NCBI RefSeq assembly: GCF_917563915.1
Contig: NZ_CAKJTI010000011.1
Location: 1 to 64,000 of the forward strand
DNA from: Bacillus rhizoplanae
Lineage (GTDB): Bacteria > Bacillota > Bacilli > Bacillales > Bacillaceae_G
Direction of reading: 5' to 3'
Length of the DNA: 64,000 bases
Shown piece by piece: positions 17,131 through 26,116 of the stretch. The notes under the pieces were generated by a model. That model was not told the origin of the DNA. It made no database searches and saw only the letters and a program-made list of their open reading frames with translations. Within the stretch, counting starts at the first letter, position 1, and each line of letters opens with the position of its first letter. A program made the translations under genes and the position numbers.

Positions 17131-18243
17131 ATGAAAAAACATCTAAAAAAAGTGATAAAAGTATCTTCCATTTTATTGCTTGTTTTCATTTTAATTGGTG
17201 CTGGTATTTTGTTTGGTACTCCGTATGGACATAAATTGCGTGTAATTGCTGCAGAAAGTATTCTAACTTCGCAACACCACGATTTAGCAAAATTTACCTT
17301 TTTGTCACAACAAGAACTGGATGATATTTCAAATTCCATTAGTAATCCAAAGTGGAAAGACAGCCAATCTCTTGGTTTTCAGAAACTTTCAAAACAGCAA
17401 TTAGAAGCGAAAAAGCATATGCCGCTTCATATAAAAATCGAGACCATCCAAAAAAAATATGCGGATCATTATTTTGAAGGCAAGCTCATGACAATTAGTA
17501 ATCCTCTTAATGTAAAACTTGTAACATAGCAAGGTACACAAGGTAGCGATGTTGGTGAAAAAATTTACGTGATGGCGAAGCGAAATCACGCAATTGCTAC
17601 AGTAAATGCAAGTGGATTTTCAGATGAAACGGGACATGGGGGCGGTAAAGAGGGGCTAGGCATTGTTATCGAGAACGGACAAGTTATCCATACACCAAAA
17701 GATATAAATTCACCGACTATTATTACCGGCTTAACAAAATATGGACAAATGGTAACAGGTGATTACTCTGCACAGCAATTGTTGAATAAAAATGTTGTTT
17801 CTGCAGCTGGTTTTATGCCCCAACTTATCGTAAATGGCGAAAAAATGCTTACGAATGATGGAGGATGGGGATATGGTCCACGAAGCATTATGGCTCAAAA
17901 GAAAGATGGCTCAATTATGTTTCTTATTGTAGATGGTAGACAACCTCACAGCATTGGTGCTTCTTTAAAAGATTGCCAGGATCTTTTATATGACGAGGGC
18001 GCTGTAAACGCGATGGCTATGGATGGTGGTTCTTCTGCAACTATGTATGCCTTAGGAGATATATTAAACATCCCTTCCACTTTATCTCATAAGTCTCGTT
18101 ATCTTCCGAACTGCTGGGTTGTAACTGCCAATAAAAATCAAAAAGTGGATGTAACAATTGATGGTCATGTAGCTGAAGATTCAAAGATTGCGGAAGTTAC
18201 AGGAACATTCGCTGTTGCTTCTAACGAAACAAAAAGCAGTTAA
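17131..18243 (+). pseudogene. phosphodiester glycosidase (NAGPA) gene with an in-frame TAG
   Basis: The frame from ATG 17131 encodes a membrane-anchored protein (TM at residues 9-30), then stops at TAG 17527-17529 after 132 codons. In the same frame, with no shift, the protein continues for 237 codons to 18243. The second part carries the phosphodiester glycosidase (NAGPA) domain: TVNASGFSDETG, PQLIVNGEK, the basic WGYGPRSIMAQ block, and the closing NAMAMDGGSSATMY. The joined length of 370 codons fits the family. The second part has a GTG/ATG at 17569/17572 but no good ribosome site, so a nonsense mutation is the simplest reading. The intact enzyme would act on the envelope side. Confidence 0.85.
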
Positions 18244-18272
18244 GTATCTTACAGATACTTAACTGCTTTTTT
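18231..18272 (+). terminator. intrinsic terminator overlapping the gene end
   Basis: An 18-bp near-perfect stem (AAAAAGCAGTTAAGTATC / GATACTTAACTGCTTTTT) includes the last codons and stop of the preceding gene. Confidence 0.92.
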
Positions 18273-18296
18273 CTGTTTCATTCATGCTGCTATGTT

Positions 18297-18914
18297 TTAT
18301 TTTTTGAAGATACCAAATGGCTTACCAACAGGTAATACAACTTTTCCGAAGTGCGTATTTAATACTGCAGCTGCTGATCCATAGAATGAAAGCAGTGAAA
18401 TAAGCATTTCAGAAATTGCTGCTAATTCATGCATCGCATGTGGCATAACACCTAAAGTACTAAATGAAAGACCAATAAATAAGAAATCAATAAGTACAAA
18501 AATCATAAATAATACTTTATGTGTTTCCATTGCGCCAATTGTCATAAATAAGCTGAAAATTAAGTAACCAACAAATGCTACTCCAAGTTGCTTTGGATCC
18601 ACAGTTGCTGCTAATTTTTCACCAAATACTCCAAGTTGAATTAACCATGAAGTCCCAACGCCAAACCAAAACAATGCAAATCCACCAAACGCTGTTGTCC
18701 CGAATGTATTATTATGCTTTGCATCGTTAATGCATGCAAATAATTGAGCAAAACCTCCTAAAAAGATTGCCCATGGCACTACAAATGAGACGCCACTTGT
18801 TAAGCCAAGTTTTTGTGAGGACGCAACAAGTGTAACCATTGCAAGTCCAAATAAGCCAAGTGCAGACGGATCTGCTGTTGTCATTTTCACATGATGTGTA
18901 GTTTGCTTTTCCAT
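18297..18914 (-). CDS. acetate/succinate transporter, GPR1/FUN34/YaaH (SatP) family
   Basis: A 205-aa inner-membrane protein with six hydrophobic segments. The family signature near the N-terminus, normally NPAPLGL, appears as ADPSALGLFGLAM. Family members such as E. coli SatP and yeast Ato1 move acetate, succinate or ammonium. GGAGGG lies just before ATG 18914; the frame is open to 18950 but without a ribosome site. It stands alone, downstream of and convergent with the broken glycosidase gene. Confidence 0.9.
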   Translation of the reverse strand: MEKQTTHHVKMTTADPSALGLFGLAMVTLVASSQKLGLTSGVSFVVPWAIFLGGFAQLFACINDAKHNNTFGTTAFGGFALFWFGVGTSWLIQLGVFGEKLAATVDPKQLGVAFVGYLIFSLFMTIGAMETHKVLFMIFVLIDFLFIGLSFSTLGVMPHAMHELAAISEMLISLLSFYGSAAAVLNTHFGKVVLPVGKPFGIFKK

Positions 18915-18998
18915 AAAACCCTCCTGATTTAAACACATACCCGAATACAATACTGAAATCAGAGGGCGCTGTCAATCTTTTTTATTGATACACATAAA

Positions 18999-19400
18999 TT
19001 ATGAATCTTCATATAGTTCATACACATATTTCCCTACTTCTAACGGTTTAATATTTATGTTTAATAAGTCCTTTACCGAGACCCATATCGGAATATATTC
19101 GCCTCGTTTCCTGTCATTTTGCACATATTCCTCACCTTGTCCGTTGCCAAGTGTACCGCCAACAATTATTGCTTCGTGAAAATATTGTGTTCCGTTGTAC
19201 TTAATTGTTGTTGCAGGTCTCTGAAGCTTTACATGTAAGCCAAGTTCTTCATACACTTCCCTAATTGTTGCTTCTTCAGGGGTTTCTCCTTCCTCAATTC
19301 CTCCGCTAGGAAAGACGTAGTATACCTCTTCATTCCAAATGCGTTTTATAAGAGCTAATTTTCCTTCTTCTACAATAATTGCTGCACTTCGGTCTCGCAT
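18999..19400 (-). CDS. Nudix hydrolase
   Basis: A 133-aa nucleoside-diphosphate-X hydrolase. The Nudix box is complete: GGIEEGETPEEATIREVYEE followed by LG fits GX5EX7REUXEEXGU, which binds Mg2+ and cleaves a diphosphate bond. ATG 19400 lies nine bases after GGAGGT (19415-19410). The frame continues upstream to 19460, but those 20 codons come from a bcr1 repeat and should not be counted as protein. The substrate cannot be told from the sequence. Confidence 0.9.
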   Translation of the reverse strand: MRDRSAAIIVEEGKLALIKRIWNEEVYYVFPSGGIEEGETPEEATIREVYEELGLHVKLQRPATTIKYNGTQYFHEAIIVGGTLGNGQGEEYVQNDRKRGEYIPIWVSVKDLLNINIKPLEVGKYVYELYEDS

Positions 19401-19415
19401 CCTGACAGCACCTCC

Positions 19416-19521
19416 ATAAAAAGTGAAACTTCCATTAATGGTGGGGGCTTCATCCCTCATCTTCTTCGCTTTCCTCTGACTCTTGAGATGGGGGTCTTAC
19501 TGCCCGCAAATAGCGAAATAA
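19416..19521 (-). mobile_element. bcr1 repeat, internally deleted copy (J)
   Basis: In reverse orientation: ATAAA at 19416, then AAGTGAAACTTCCATTAATG, and at the far side CTTGAGATGGGGGTCTTACT followed by GCCCG. About 50 bp of the middle are missing. It ends directly against the ribosome site of the Nudix gene. Confidence 0.8.
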
Positions 19522-19628
19522 CTTGCCCTTCAAGCATTTCTTACTAGATTGAATCGACTCAAACACTTGATTGTATAAGCACATTTTATGTATTTCTGTT
19601 TCTCTCGCCAACTTCATTCATTTCTCAT

Positions 19629-19654
19629 AAAAAAACTAGACAAAATTGTCTAGT
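19629..19654 (-). terminator. intrinsic terminator of ferritin-like gene
   Basis: An 18-base palindrome CTAGACAAAATTGTCTAG (19636-19653) runs leftward into seven T. Confidence 0.85.
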
Positions 19655-19663
19655 ATCCTTAAG

Positions 19664-20119
19664 TTATGATAAAGAAGATAATAAAAAACCAAAGCGCATT
19701 GCATGCTCTATTTCATCTGTCATCGCCCGAAAGAAAACATCTCGAACGGCTAAGTTTTGCGTTAATAAATAAGCATTTCGATAATCTTCATACGCTTCTA
19801 GTTCATCTTCATACGCACGTTCTAATCCTTCTTTATAAGAAGAATATTGAGTTTGCACCACTTGATACGTTGGCTGCTGTCCAGTTAGTGTTGTAAACAA
19901 TTGTATAAATTGTTGTAAATGTATTTTTTCGTCTTCTAATGCATGTAAAATATCTTTTTTATGTCTTGCATTTGGTGCTTCCTTTACAAGCCGACTATAA
20001 AAATCAATCGCAGCAGCTTCGCCTTTAATAGCTTCTAAAATAGCTTGTGACACTTGGTTATATGTTCCTTCATATACTCGATAAAACTGATTATACGAGC
20101 TAGGATTCACATAGTACAT
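19664..20119 (-). CDS. ferritin-like / rubrerythrin-type protein (YhjR-like)
   Basis: A 151-aa four-helix protein of the ferritin-like superfamily. Carboxylate ligands are visible in AIKGEAAAIDFY, the ExxH of LEDEKIHLQQF, EDELEAYEDYRN and DEIEHAMRFGF, which gives a likely di-iron site. The N-terminus (MYYVNPSSYNQFYRVYEG) resembles small spore-associated Bacillus proteins such as YhjR. GGGGAG precedes ATG 20119. It is alone, divergent from the benzil reductase gene. A peroxidase or iron-holding role is inferred. Confidence 0.78.
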   Translation of the reverse strand: MYYVNPSSYNQFYRVYEGTYNQVSQAILEAIKGEAAAIDFYSRLVKEAPNARHKKDILHALEDEKIHLQQFIQLFTTLTGQQPTYQVVQTQYSSYKEGLERAYEDELEAYEDYRNAYLLTQNLAVRDVFFRAMTDEIEHAMRFGFLLSSLS

Positions 20120-20254
20120 ACCTACTCCCCCTCGAAATAATGCATTACTTCATTGTATGTAGACGCATTCATTTCGTTCAGTTTAGTTTATCTTCACTAA
20201 TTAAAAAAGAATGCCTTATACTAGTACATATATAGTGAAAGGAGATTTAGATAT

Positions 20255-21007
20255 ATGCGTTATGTAATATTAACAGGAACTTCCCGAGGATTAGGTGAAG
20301 CAATTGCTACACAATTATTAGAACAAGAAACGAAACTCATTTCTATATCACGTAAACAAAACGAACAACTTATTGAACAAGCACAACATCTTAATATTCC
20401 GTTTGATTTTTATTCATTTGATCTACAAGAGATTCATCAAATTGAATCATTGATGGAAAATATCTTTTCGAACATTGATGTAAAAACTGTTTCTTCTATT
20501 CACCTTATTAATAACGCCGGTATGTTAGCACCAATGAAACCCATTGAACGGTCAGAAAGTGAGCAATTAATTGCAAATGTCCATGTAAATTTAGTAGCTC
20601 CCATGTTACTTTCTTCAGCCTTTATGAAACATACGAAAGACTGGAATGTAGACAAACGTATCATTAACATCTCTTCTGGTGCTGGACAAAAACCATACTT
20701 TGGCTGGGGAGCATACTGCACCGTCAAAGCTGGTATTAATATGTTCACAAAATGTATTGCAGCAGAAGAAACTGATAAAGGATATCCTGTAAAAATTATT
20801 TCTTTTGCGCCAGGTGTTGTAGATACAGAGATGCAAACAGAAATTAGACAAACATCAAAAGAAGACTTTATTAATGTAGACCGTTTCTTAGCCTTGAAAG
20901 AAGATGACCATTTACTTTCACCAAATTATGTAGCAAAAGCCGTTATTGATTTATTAGAAACAGATAACTTTCAGCAAGGTGGCATTGTACGCATTGATGA
21001 AAATTAA
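20255..21007 (+). CDS. yueD: short-chain dehydrogenase, benzil reductase ((S)-benzoin forming)
   Basis: A 250-aa NADPH-dependent SDR. The cofactor loop is TGTSRGLGEA (8-17), the NAG motif is LINNAGML, and the catalytic set is NISSG with YCTVK. It closely resembles the B. cereus benzil reductase and B. subtilis YueD, which reduce benzil to (S)-benzoin; the natural substrate is not known. AAAGGAGA lies upstream of ATG 20255. It converges with the GNAT gene on a shared terminator. Confidence 0.85.
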   Translation: MRYVILTGTSRGLGEAIATQLLEQETKLISISRKQNEQLIEQAQHLNIPFDFYSFDLQEIHQIESLMENIFSNIDVKTVSSIHLINNAGMLAPMKPIERSESEQLIANVHVNLVAPMLLSSAFMKHTKDWNVDKRIINISSGAGQKPYFGWGAYCTVKAGINMFTKCIAAEETDKGYPVKIISFAPGVVDTEMQTEIRQTSKEDFINVDRFLALKEDDHLLSPNYVAKAVIDLLETDNFQQGGIVRIDEN

Positions 21008-21031
21008 AAAACTCGCTAGTAGCGAGTTTTT
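21005..21031. terminator. bidirectional intrinsic terminator
   Basis: AAAAACTCGCT / AGCGAGTTTTT with a 3-nt loop sits between two convergent genes and has A/T runs on both sides. Confidence 0.88.
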
Positions 21032-21871
21032 CTATTGTTTAGATTTTAATAATAATAGAACTGACTCCATAATTAGTTCATAACCAATTTCTTGATAGAT
21101 TTTGTTAGATGTAGGATTAGCTAGATCAGTATATAATGAAGTCGTCGCATACCCATTGTCTAACATATATTGACTGAGTGCTGATACACAGTTTAAAGCA
21201 TAACCTTTTTTCCGTTCTATTTTCGGAGTATATACAAAATTAATTGTGACATTACGTTTCGTCGGTCTTGTAATAGCTGCCATTGAAACTAACTGTCCTT
21301 TCGTTTCCCATCCGAACAAGCGCTGACTTTCAATTAATTCGGCAGCAGTATGCACCGCTTCTTCCCTTGTAATTGCTAAATTTACTTCTTCACAAAAGCA
21401 ATATACCCAATCTTCAATCAAACCTTGTTCTTTTAATTCTATTCGACGGAAAACCCCATTATTTCCGGCTTTCTTCTTTACATACTTTAACCCATATACC
21501 CCTTGCTTCATTTTGATTTGAATCGATTTATTTTGAAAATCCGCAAGTTGTTCCGCTAAACACTCTACCACCTGTTTTTCTCCAATTAATCCGGGCACAT
21601 CAGGATATGCAATCGCTAGTTGCTGTGCAATTTCTCTTATATCATCCTTTTCTAAAGGCGCAGACTTTGCTACAATGGCTTGCCGATGATGTGTTTGAAG
21701 CATAACAAATACAAGTTCTCCCTCCTTTGTAGCCGTTGCCATAAATAAGGGCAGCTGTGAGGATCGTAACACACCTAATATTAAATTATTCTCTTGCTCA
21801 TACGTTTCTAAAAAAGGAAGACTATCATTTTTAAATTGTACAAAATTCGTATATACATTTAGTTGTATCAC
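21032..21871 (-). CDS. GNAT family N-acetyltransferase (COG3393-like)
   Basis: A 279-aa protein whose C-terminal half is a GNAT domain: ITRPTKRNVTINFVYTPKIE, then RKKGYALNCVSALSQYML (acetyl-CoA loop) and the late NPTSNKIYQEIGYELI. The N-terminal half is a second, degenerate domain. It resembles the predicted acetyltransferases of COG3393. The frame is open to 21997, but those codons overlap the ArgH-like gene; GTG 21871 after AAGAAGAG gives the family-like start. It lies 70 bases downstream of the argH-like gene on the same strand, so the two are probably one transcript and may act in one pathway. Confidence 0.82.
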   Translation of the reverse strand: MIQLNVYTNFVQFKNDSLPFLETYEQENNLILGVLRSSQLPLFMATATKEGELVFVMLQTHHRQAIVAKSAPLEKDDIREIAQQLAIAYPDVPGLIGEKQVVECLAEQLADFQNKSIQIKMKQGVYGLKYVKKKAGNNGVFRRIELKEQGLIEDWVYCFCEEVNLAITREEAVHTAAELIESQRLFGWETKGQLVSMAAITRPTKRNVTINFVYTPKIERKKGYALNCVSALSQYMLDNGYATTSLYTDLANPTSNKIYQEIGYELIMESVLLLLKSKQ

Positions 21872-21941
21872 TATAATCTCTTCTTTCTTTCGAAATATAT
21901 AGTGATATATTAGCGATTTACAAGTTAAATCCTTCTTTATT

Positions 21942-23450
21942 TCATGAATGAATGATAGTTGCAACAAGTTTATTGACTTGTTTTTCAGCTTCAGCAAGTT
22001 GTTCCTTCACATTCTCTAGCCGCTCTTCCTGCTTTGAAACAATTTCTTTTCTCTCTTTAATCATTCGCTGCATTTGCAGTAGGCTCGGTCCACCGTATAC
22101 ATTTCGCTTTGCAACAAACGAATGTGGTGAAATTATTTCATTCCACTCTTCTTTTGTTAATACAACCTGTAATTCCTTTTGTAAATACAGATTGATATCG
22201 ATAAAATTTAGTTCATGTAAATCTTTTTTCTGTTCTTCTGAAAGTTTAGCTATATGGCTTGCTGTATGATGAGCACAACGAAATGGAACATCATACTGCC
22301 GAGTTAGTGTATCAGCTAATTCAGTTATTGTAATTGCATGCTTTTTTGCACGACTTTGTAATATTTCCTTTTCAATTGTCATCGTGCGCACTACCGCATT
22401 CATTACACAAATAACTCGAAGCGCTTTCTCAAACCCTTCATATAAATGAGGCTGTAAATCATCTTCTGTATCGACAATATCTCCAAACGGGGTATTATGA
22501 ATCATTTGAAAGACAGTAAACGCTTCTCCCCAAGCACTACTTGCAAGAGATCTTGCATGCTCAATTGATACTGGATTGCGTTTTTGCGGCATAATACTAC
22601 TAATTTGTACATAGGGATTTGCAACTGTAATACCGTTATATTCTTTCGTGGCTAATAGTAAAAAATCTTGAAGCCATCTGCTTGTATTTGTCATCGTTAT
22701 CATAAGTGCGCTGCTTGTTTCCAATAAATAATCTGTACTTGCAATTGCGTCATATGAATTTTCAATTACCTTCGAAAAACCAAGAAGATCCGCAACGCGC
22801 TTTCGATTAATTGGAAAGCTTGTGGTCGCAAGCGCTGCCGCTCCTAAAGGAGATTGATTTACAGCATGATAAGCGTTCCATAAACGCTCCGTATCACGTT
22901 GCATCACATCATAAATAGCGAGCAGATAATGACCAAATGTTGTTGGCTGCGCTGGTTGTGTATGTGTATATGCCGGCATAATCGTTTCCATATGCTCCTC
23001 AGCTCGCTCTAGAATACTCTCTTGTAGTAGCATAAAATGCTCGATGTATTGTAGAAGATAACGTCGTAAGCTCATACGATACATCGCCACCCCCATATCA
23101 TTTCGACTTCGCCCAATGTGCATATTGCTAACCATATCACTGTCTGCTTCTTGTTGAATAAGATGCTCAACTAAAAAAAAGAGATCTTCATACTCTTTGC
23201 TGTATACTAGCTCGTCTAATGGGACAGTTTTTACTTTTTCTACCGCCGCTACAATCTGCTTAGCATTTTGTTTTTTTAGCAAACCTTCCTCTTGCAACAT
23301 AATGACATGTGCATGGTTAATACGAAACATGTCATCCAATAAATAATTCCGCTGAAAACAGAATATATGTTGTAATATATAATCAGCATATGTTCTCCCT
23401 GGAAAGACTACACCTTCTCGCTGTAAAAACTCTTCGCTTCCCTCCCGCAT
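21942..23450 (-). CDS. argininosuccinate lyase-like protein (stand-alone ArgH paralog)
   Basis: A 502-aa member of the fumarase/aspartase superfamily, closest to argininosuccinate lyase. The superfamily signature appears as SSIMPQKRNP (about residues 283-292). Earlier ArgH blocks are also present: DMVSNMHIGRSRNDM and YTHTQPAQPTTFGHYLL. True ArgH splits argininosuccinate to arginine and fumarate and normally sits beside argG. Here there is no argG; the partner is an acetyltransferase. The C-terminal 60 residues form a charged coiled coil. GGGGAG lies before ATG 23450. It may be a lyase of a different N-succinyl compound; this is inference. Confidence 0.85.
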   Translation of the reverse strand: MREGSEEFLQREGVVFPGRTYADYILQHIFCFQRNYLLDDMFRINHAHVIMLQEEGLLKKQNAKQIVAAVEKVKTVPLDELVYSKEYEDLFFLVEHLIQQEADSDMVSNMHIGRSRNDMGVAMYRMSLRRYLLQYIEHFMLLQESILERAEEHMETIMPAYTHTQPAQPTTFGHYLLAIYDVMQRDTERLWNAYHAVNQSPLGAAALATTSFPINRKRVADLLGFSKVIENSYDAIASTDYLLETSSALMITMTNTSRWLQDFLLLATKEYNGITVANPYVQISSIMPQKRNPVSIEHARSLASSAWGEAFTVFQMIHNTPFGDIVDTEDDLQPHLYEGFEKALRVICVMNAVVRTMTIEKEILQSRAKKHAITITELADTLTRQYDVPFRCAHHTASHIAKLSEEQKKDLHELNFIDINLYLQKELQVVLTKEEWNEIISPHSFVAKRNVYGGPSLLQMQRMIKERKEIVSKQEERLENVKEQLAEAEKQVNKLVATIIHS

Positions 23451-23523
23451 TTCAAATAGCTCCCCTCGCTTATTGATTATTAATCATCATACCCAGCTAC
23501 TAAAAAAATGTGTTTATCCAAAG

Positions 23524-23553
23524 AAAAAAACCGATGCATACACATCGGTTTTA
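23524..23553 (-). terminator. intrinsic terminator of serine hydrolase gene
   Basis: AAACCGATG / CATCGGTTT with a 6-nt loop; read leftward it ends in a T run. Confidence 0.85.
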
Positions 23554-24654
23554 CTTAATAACAGTTGCTTTATATTTATCACTTTGCAATATTTGAAAAT
23601 GCAAATTAAGTAAATGTTTACGTAATTCAGCACTGTCTTCCTCATTTACATTATTCGCCAAAAAGACAATTTCTGTGCAGTTTCCATGTTTGTCTGTTGC
23701 ATATACAGCTTTAGACAAAGACCATGGTGTATACCCATTTTTTTGACCTGCATGTCGAAAATGTTGACGATACTTTTTCCCTTGCATATCTGATTCCACA
23801 AGTTGTGACCATTCTTTTTCTTCCTCTTTTGTGAAACCTTTTTGATGGTTTGCTTTCTCTAATAAAATCATATAGTCATTTGCAGAAGCAGCCGGGAGTC
23901 TATCTGACCAAATTTTGTCGTACTTTTCTCCCAAGAAAAGCGGAATTTCATTTTGCAGCTGCGGACCTTTTTGTTTTAAACGCTCATGTATTAACATCGC
24001 ATAACGACAATATTCTTCTTGCGGCATCGTTCTTAACGTATGCGCTAATTGTTGCTTTGGAACATGTAATTCTTTGTATAAATAGCCTGGAATATATAAA
24101 GATGAAACAATTGGGAATAATGGCTGGTGTGATGGTAATCCTAATTTATTTATATTTTCATTAATATTCTCTATACCAAGGCGCTCCATTAAATACTCTG
24201 TATTTGCATTTGAGCTAAATTTCATCATTCCTCTTGCTACTTGTTCTAGCGTAACTGCATTTTCTTCTATAAGTCCTTTTTTCATTAAAACATTTTGCCA
24301 TCTCTCATGAGCACCGCCATCCGTCTTTGGAACGTAATAACGATTAATATCGTCCAGCGACACAAGCTCATTTGGATCAATTTTTCCTTCCCCTACTTGT
24401 TTTGTAAACTCCAACGCTACAATGAGCTTCATCGTACTCGCTACAGGTAATACAACATTAGGGTTTATAGAATATACCAATTTATCATTTCGTTTCACTA
24501 GCAATGCGCTGTTTTTTTGATCTTTATTTTCTTCTACAAATGACGCAACATATTGTGCATCATCATAGTTTGAACTCCATACTTTTTTCACAAAAAAATT
24601 ACCTGAGATAATAAATACGAATAAACAAAGTATTGCTATACATAATCTCCTCAA
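23551..24654 (-). CDS. exported serine hydrolase, class A beta-lactamase-like
   Basis: A 367-aa protein with an N-terminal hydrophobic signal/anchor (residues 3-20). The class A fold motifs are S-x-x-K as STMK (73-76) and SxN as SSN (147-149). The third motif is unusual: around HAGQKNGYTPW there is no clear KTG. It is longer than a secreted beta-lactamase (about 290 aa). Family members of COG2367 include inactive or envelope-acting enzymes, so resistance should not be assumed. The start is TTG 24654 after GGAGAGG. It has its own terminator. Confidence 0.8.
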   Translation of the reverse strand: MRRLCIAILCLFVFIISGNFFVKKVWSSNYDDAQYVASFVEENKDQKNSALLVKRNDKLVYSINPNVVLPVASTMKLIVALEFTKQVGEGKIDPNELVSLDDINRYYVPKTDGGAHERWQNVLMKKGLIEENAVTLEQVARGMMKFSSNANTEYLMERLGIENINENINKLGLPSHQPLFPIVSSLYIPGYLYKELHVPKQQLAHTLRTMPQEEYCRYAMLIHERLKQKGPQLQNEIPLFLGEKYDKIWSDRLPAASANDYMILLEKANHQKGFTKEEEKEWSQLVESDMQGKKYRQHFRHAGQKNGYTPWSLSKAVYATDKHGNCTEIVFLANNVNEEDSAELRKHLLNLHFQILQSDKYKATVIK

Positions 24655-24712
24655 ATGGAATTCCTCTCCTAAACTTTGTCTTGTAATCTATTATATATAA
24701 TTCATTCGCAAA

Positions 24713-24750
24713 ACAATAGAGGCGATCTCTAAAAAGATCGCCTCTATTGT
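24713..24750 (-). terminator. intrinsic terminator of nucleoside hydrolase gene
   Basis: Sixteen-base arms ACAATAGAGGCGATCT / AGATCGCCTCTATTGT around a 6-nt loop, just past the stop of the leftward gene. Confidence 0.85.
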
Positions 24751-24772
24751 AACTTGTAAACTTGCATACTGT

Positions 24773-25705
24773 CTACGTCATAACCCGAATAAAATCTTCA
24801 AGAAATTTTTTATAATGTAACTTCCAGCCAATCCTCACCCAATTTTTCATCGCTTCTGCACTTGGCTGCGGTCTAAAGTCAGCAATACTTTCTCCTTTTG
24901 CAAGACCATCAATATCAACTTGAACACGACGATATACATATTCTATCAATGAAGGATTAACAACAGCCATCATTGTTACAACATCATGAATCGGACTTCC
25001 GACTATGTTTGGATTTAATTTTTTATAAGCTTTATAGTAATAATTAAAAATTGGTTCGATTAATTTATTAAAATTTGTTTTTGTATTCTTTGTAATATAT
25101 GTAACAGTATCAGGAGCAATGACTGCTTTATTTGTTACGTTCAGCGGAATTAACGTAACGTTCTCAGCATATTGCATTACTAAATTTGAAGCAATCGCAT
25201 CTCCATGAAAATTCGCTTCTGCAACAGGGGTAACATTGCCAGGAACAAGAAATGCTCCACCCATTATGTAATACTCTTTTACACTTTTCATCAATTCTTT
25301 CTCTAAAATAAAAGCCGTTGCTAAACTTGTTGAACGACCCGCATCAACGATAATAAGTTCTCCTTTGTACCTTTTGATAATCTCGAATATTTCGCAAAAC
25401 GGTTCCACATTTGCTTTAATTGTTTCAGGTGGACGAATAGGTCCTAATCCTTCCTGCCCATGTATTTCTGGATAGTATGTTATAAATCCTCCCGATAAAG
25501 GAATTTTTGCCCCATTAATAATTGGAATATCTTCTCTTCCAGCTATTTGCAATAAATAAGCTGCATTATTCGTCGCCTGCTCCTGAGTAACATTTCCATA
25601 TCCTGTTACAACACCAACAATATCAATATCAGGATGTAATAACCCATACATGATTGCTAATGAATCATCAATACCAGGATCTCCGAGAAACAGCACTTTT
25701 TTCAA
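24773..25705 (-). CDS. nucleoside hydrolase (inosine-uridine preferring family)
   Basis: A hydrolase of about 310 aa that cleaves the N-glycosidic bond of ribonucleosides. The N-terminal calcium motif is normally DTDPGIDD; here it reads LGDPGIDD, so the first Asp is replaced while the DPG and DD residues are kept. Other family blocks are VVTGYGN, the MGGAF strand, EANFHGDA, and the C-terminal SPIHDVVTM with the metal Asp. The start is uncertain: GGAG lies nine bases before TTG 25705, while ATG 25720 has no ribosome site. It is monocistronic. The changed first Asp may weaken activity or alter specificity. Confidence 0.83.
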   Translation of the reverse strand: MKKVLFLGDPGIDDSLAIMYGLLHPDIDIVGVVTGYGNVTQEQATNNAAYLLQIAGREDIPIINGAKIPLSGGFITYYPEIHGQEGLGPIRPPETIKANVEPFCEIFEIIKRYKGELIIVDAGRSTSLATAFILEKELMKSVKEYYIMGGAFLVPGNVTPVAEANFHGDAIASNLVMQYAENVTLIPLNVTNKAVIAPDTVTYITKNTKTNFNKLIEPIFNYYYKAYKKLNPNIVGSPIHDVVTMMAVVNPSLIEYVYRRVQVDIDGLAKGESIADFRPQPSAEAMKNWVRIGWKLHYKKFLEDFIRVMT

Positions 25706-25839
25706 GGCGTTCAACTCCATCCTATCAATTGCTATTACTATATGACTGAAAAAAAGTGTACAGAAGTAAAATATAAACGATTTTTATCCCATACGAAAAA
25801 GAGCATGAACAAAATATGATTTTTTTAACAAAATTTATT

Positions 25840-26049
25840 TTAGTAGCAAGTTATAACGTTAGACATATTGTGTTAGACGATTATTTTTCCCAAAAACTAT
25901 TTCATGAAAAAGAACGTGAGATGGACGATAATAACAAAGATGCCATTATTGCTTCTTTACAACGTCACATTAAGATGTTTGAAGGCGAAAACAAGCAGTT
26001 GCGAGAGCAATTAAAGGTGGATTACGCAGACGTTTATAGGCACATATAA
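25840..26049 (+). pseudogene. remnant of a Tn554-type TnpC (DUF6262) protein
   Basis: The frame ending at 26049 closes with DAIIASLQRHIKMFEGENKQ and a short YADVYRHI tail. That matches the C-terminal coiled coil of the DUF6262/TnpC accessory proteins of Tn554-like elements. The N-terminal part of that family (about 80 residues) is missing, and the codons further upstream look random. No TnpA or TnpB recombinase gene is nearby, so I read this as debris from a lost integration. An internal ATG at 25921 could in principle start a 42-aa protein. Confidence 0.45.
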
Positions 26050-26116
26050 TATAAAGTGCCAAATGTTATTTTAGTGTTACTTCTTCAACTAACACATATT
26101 ATTTTATCAAGCGGAA

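Noticed and set aside
17527-17529. Programmed readthrough or a recoded amino acid at TAG
   Set aside because: No recoding structure or special context is seen; nonsense mutation is simpler.
23551-24654. Active beta-lactamase resistance gene
   Set aside because: STMK and SSN motifs exist, but no clear KTG is seen and the protein is too long; resistance is not supported.
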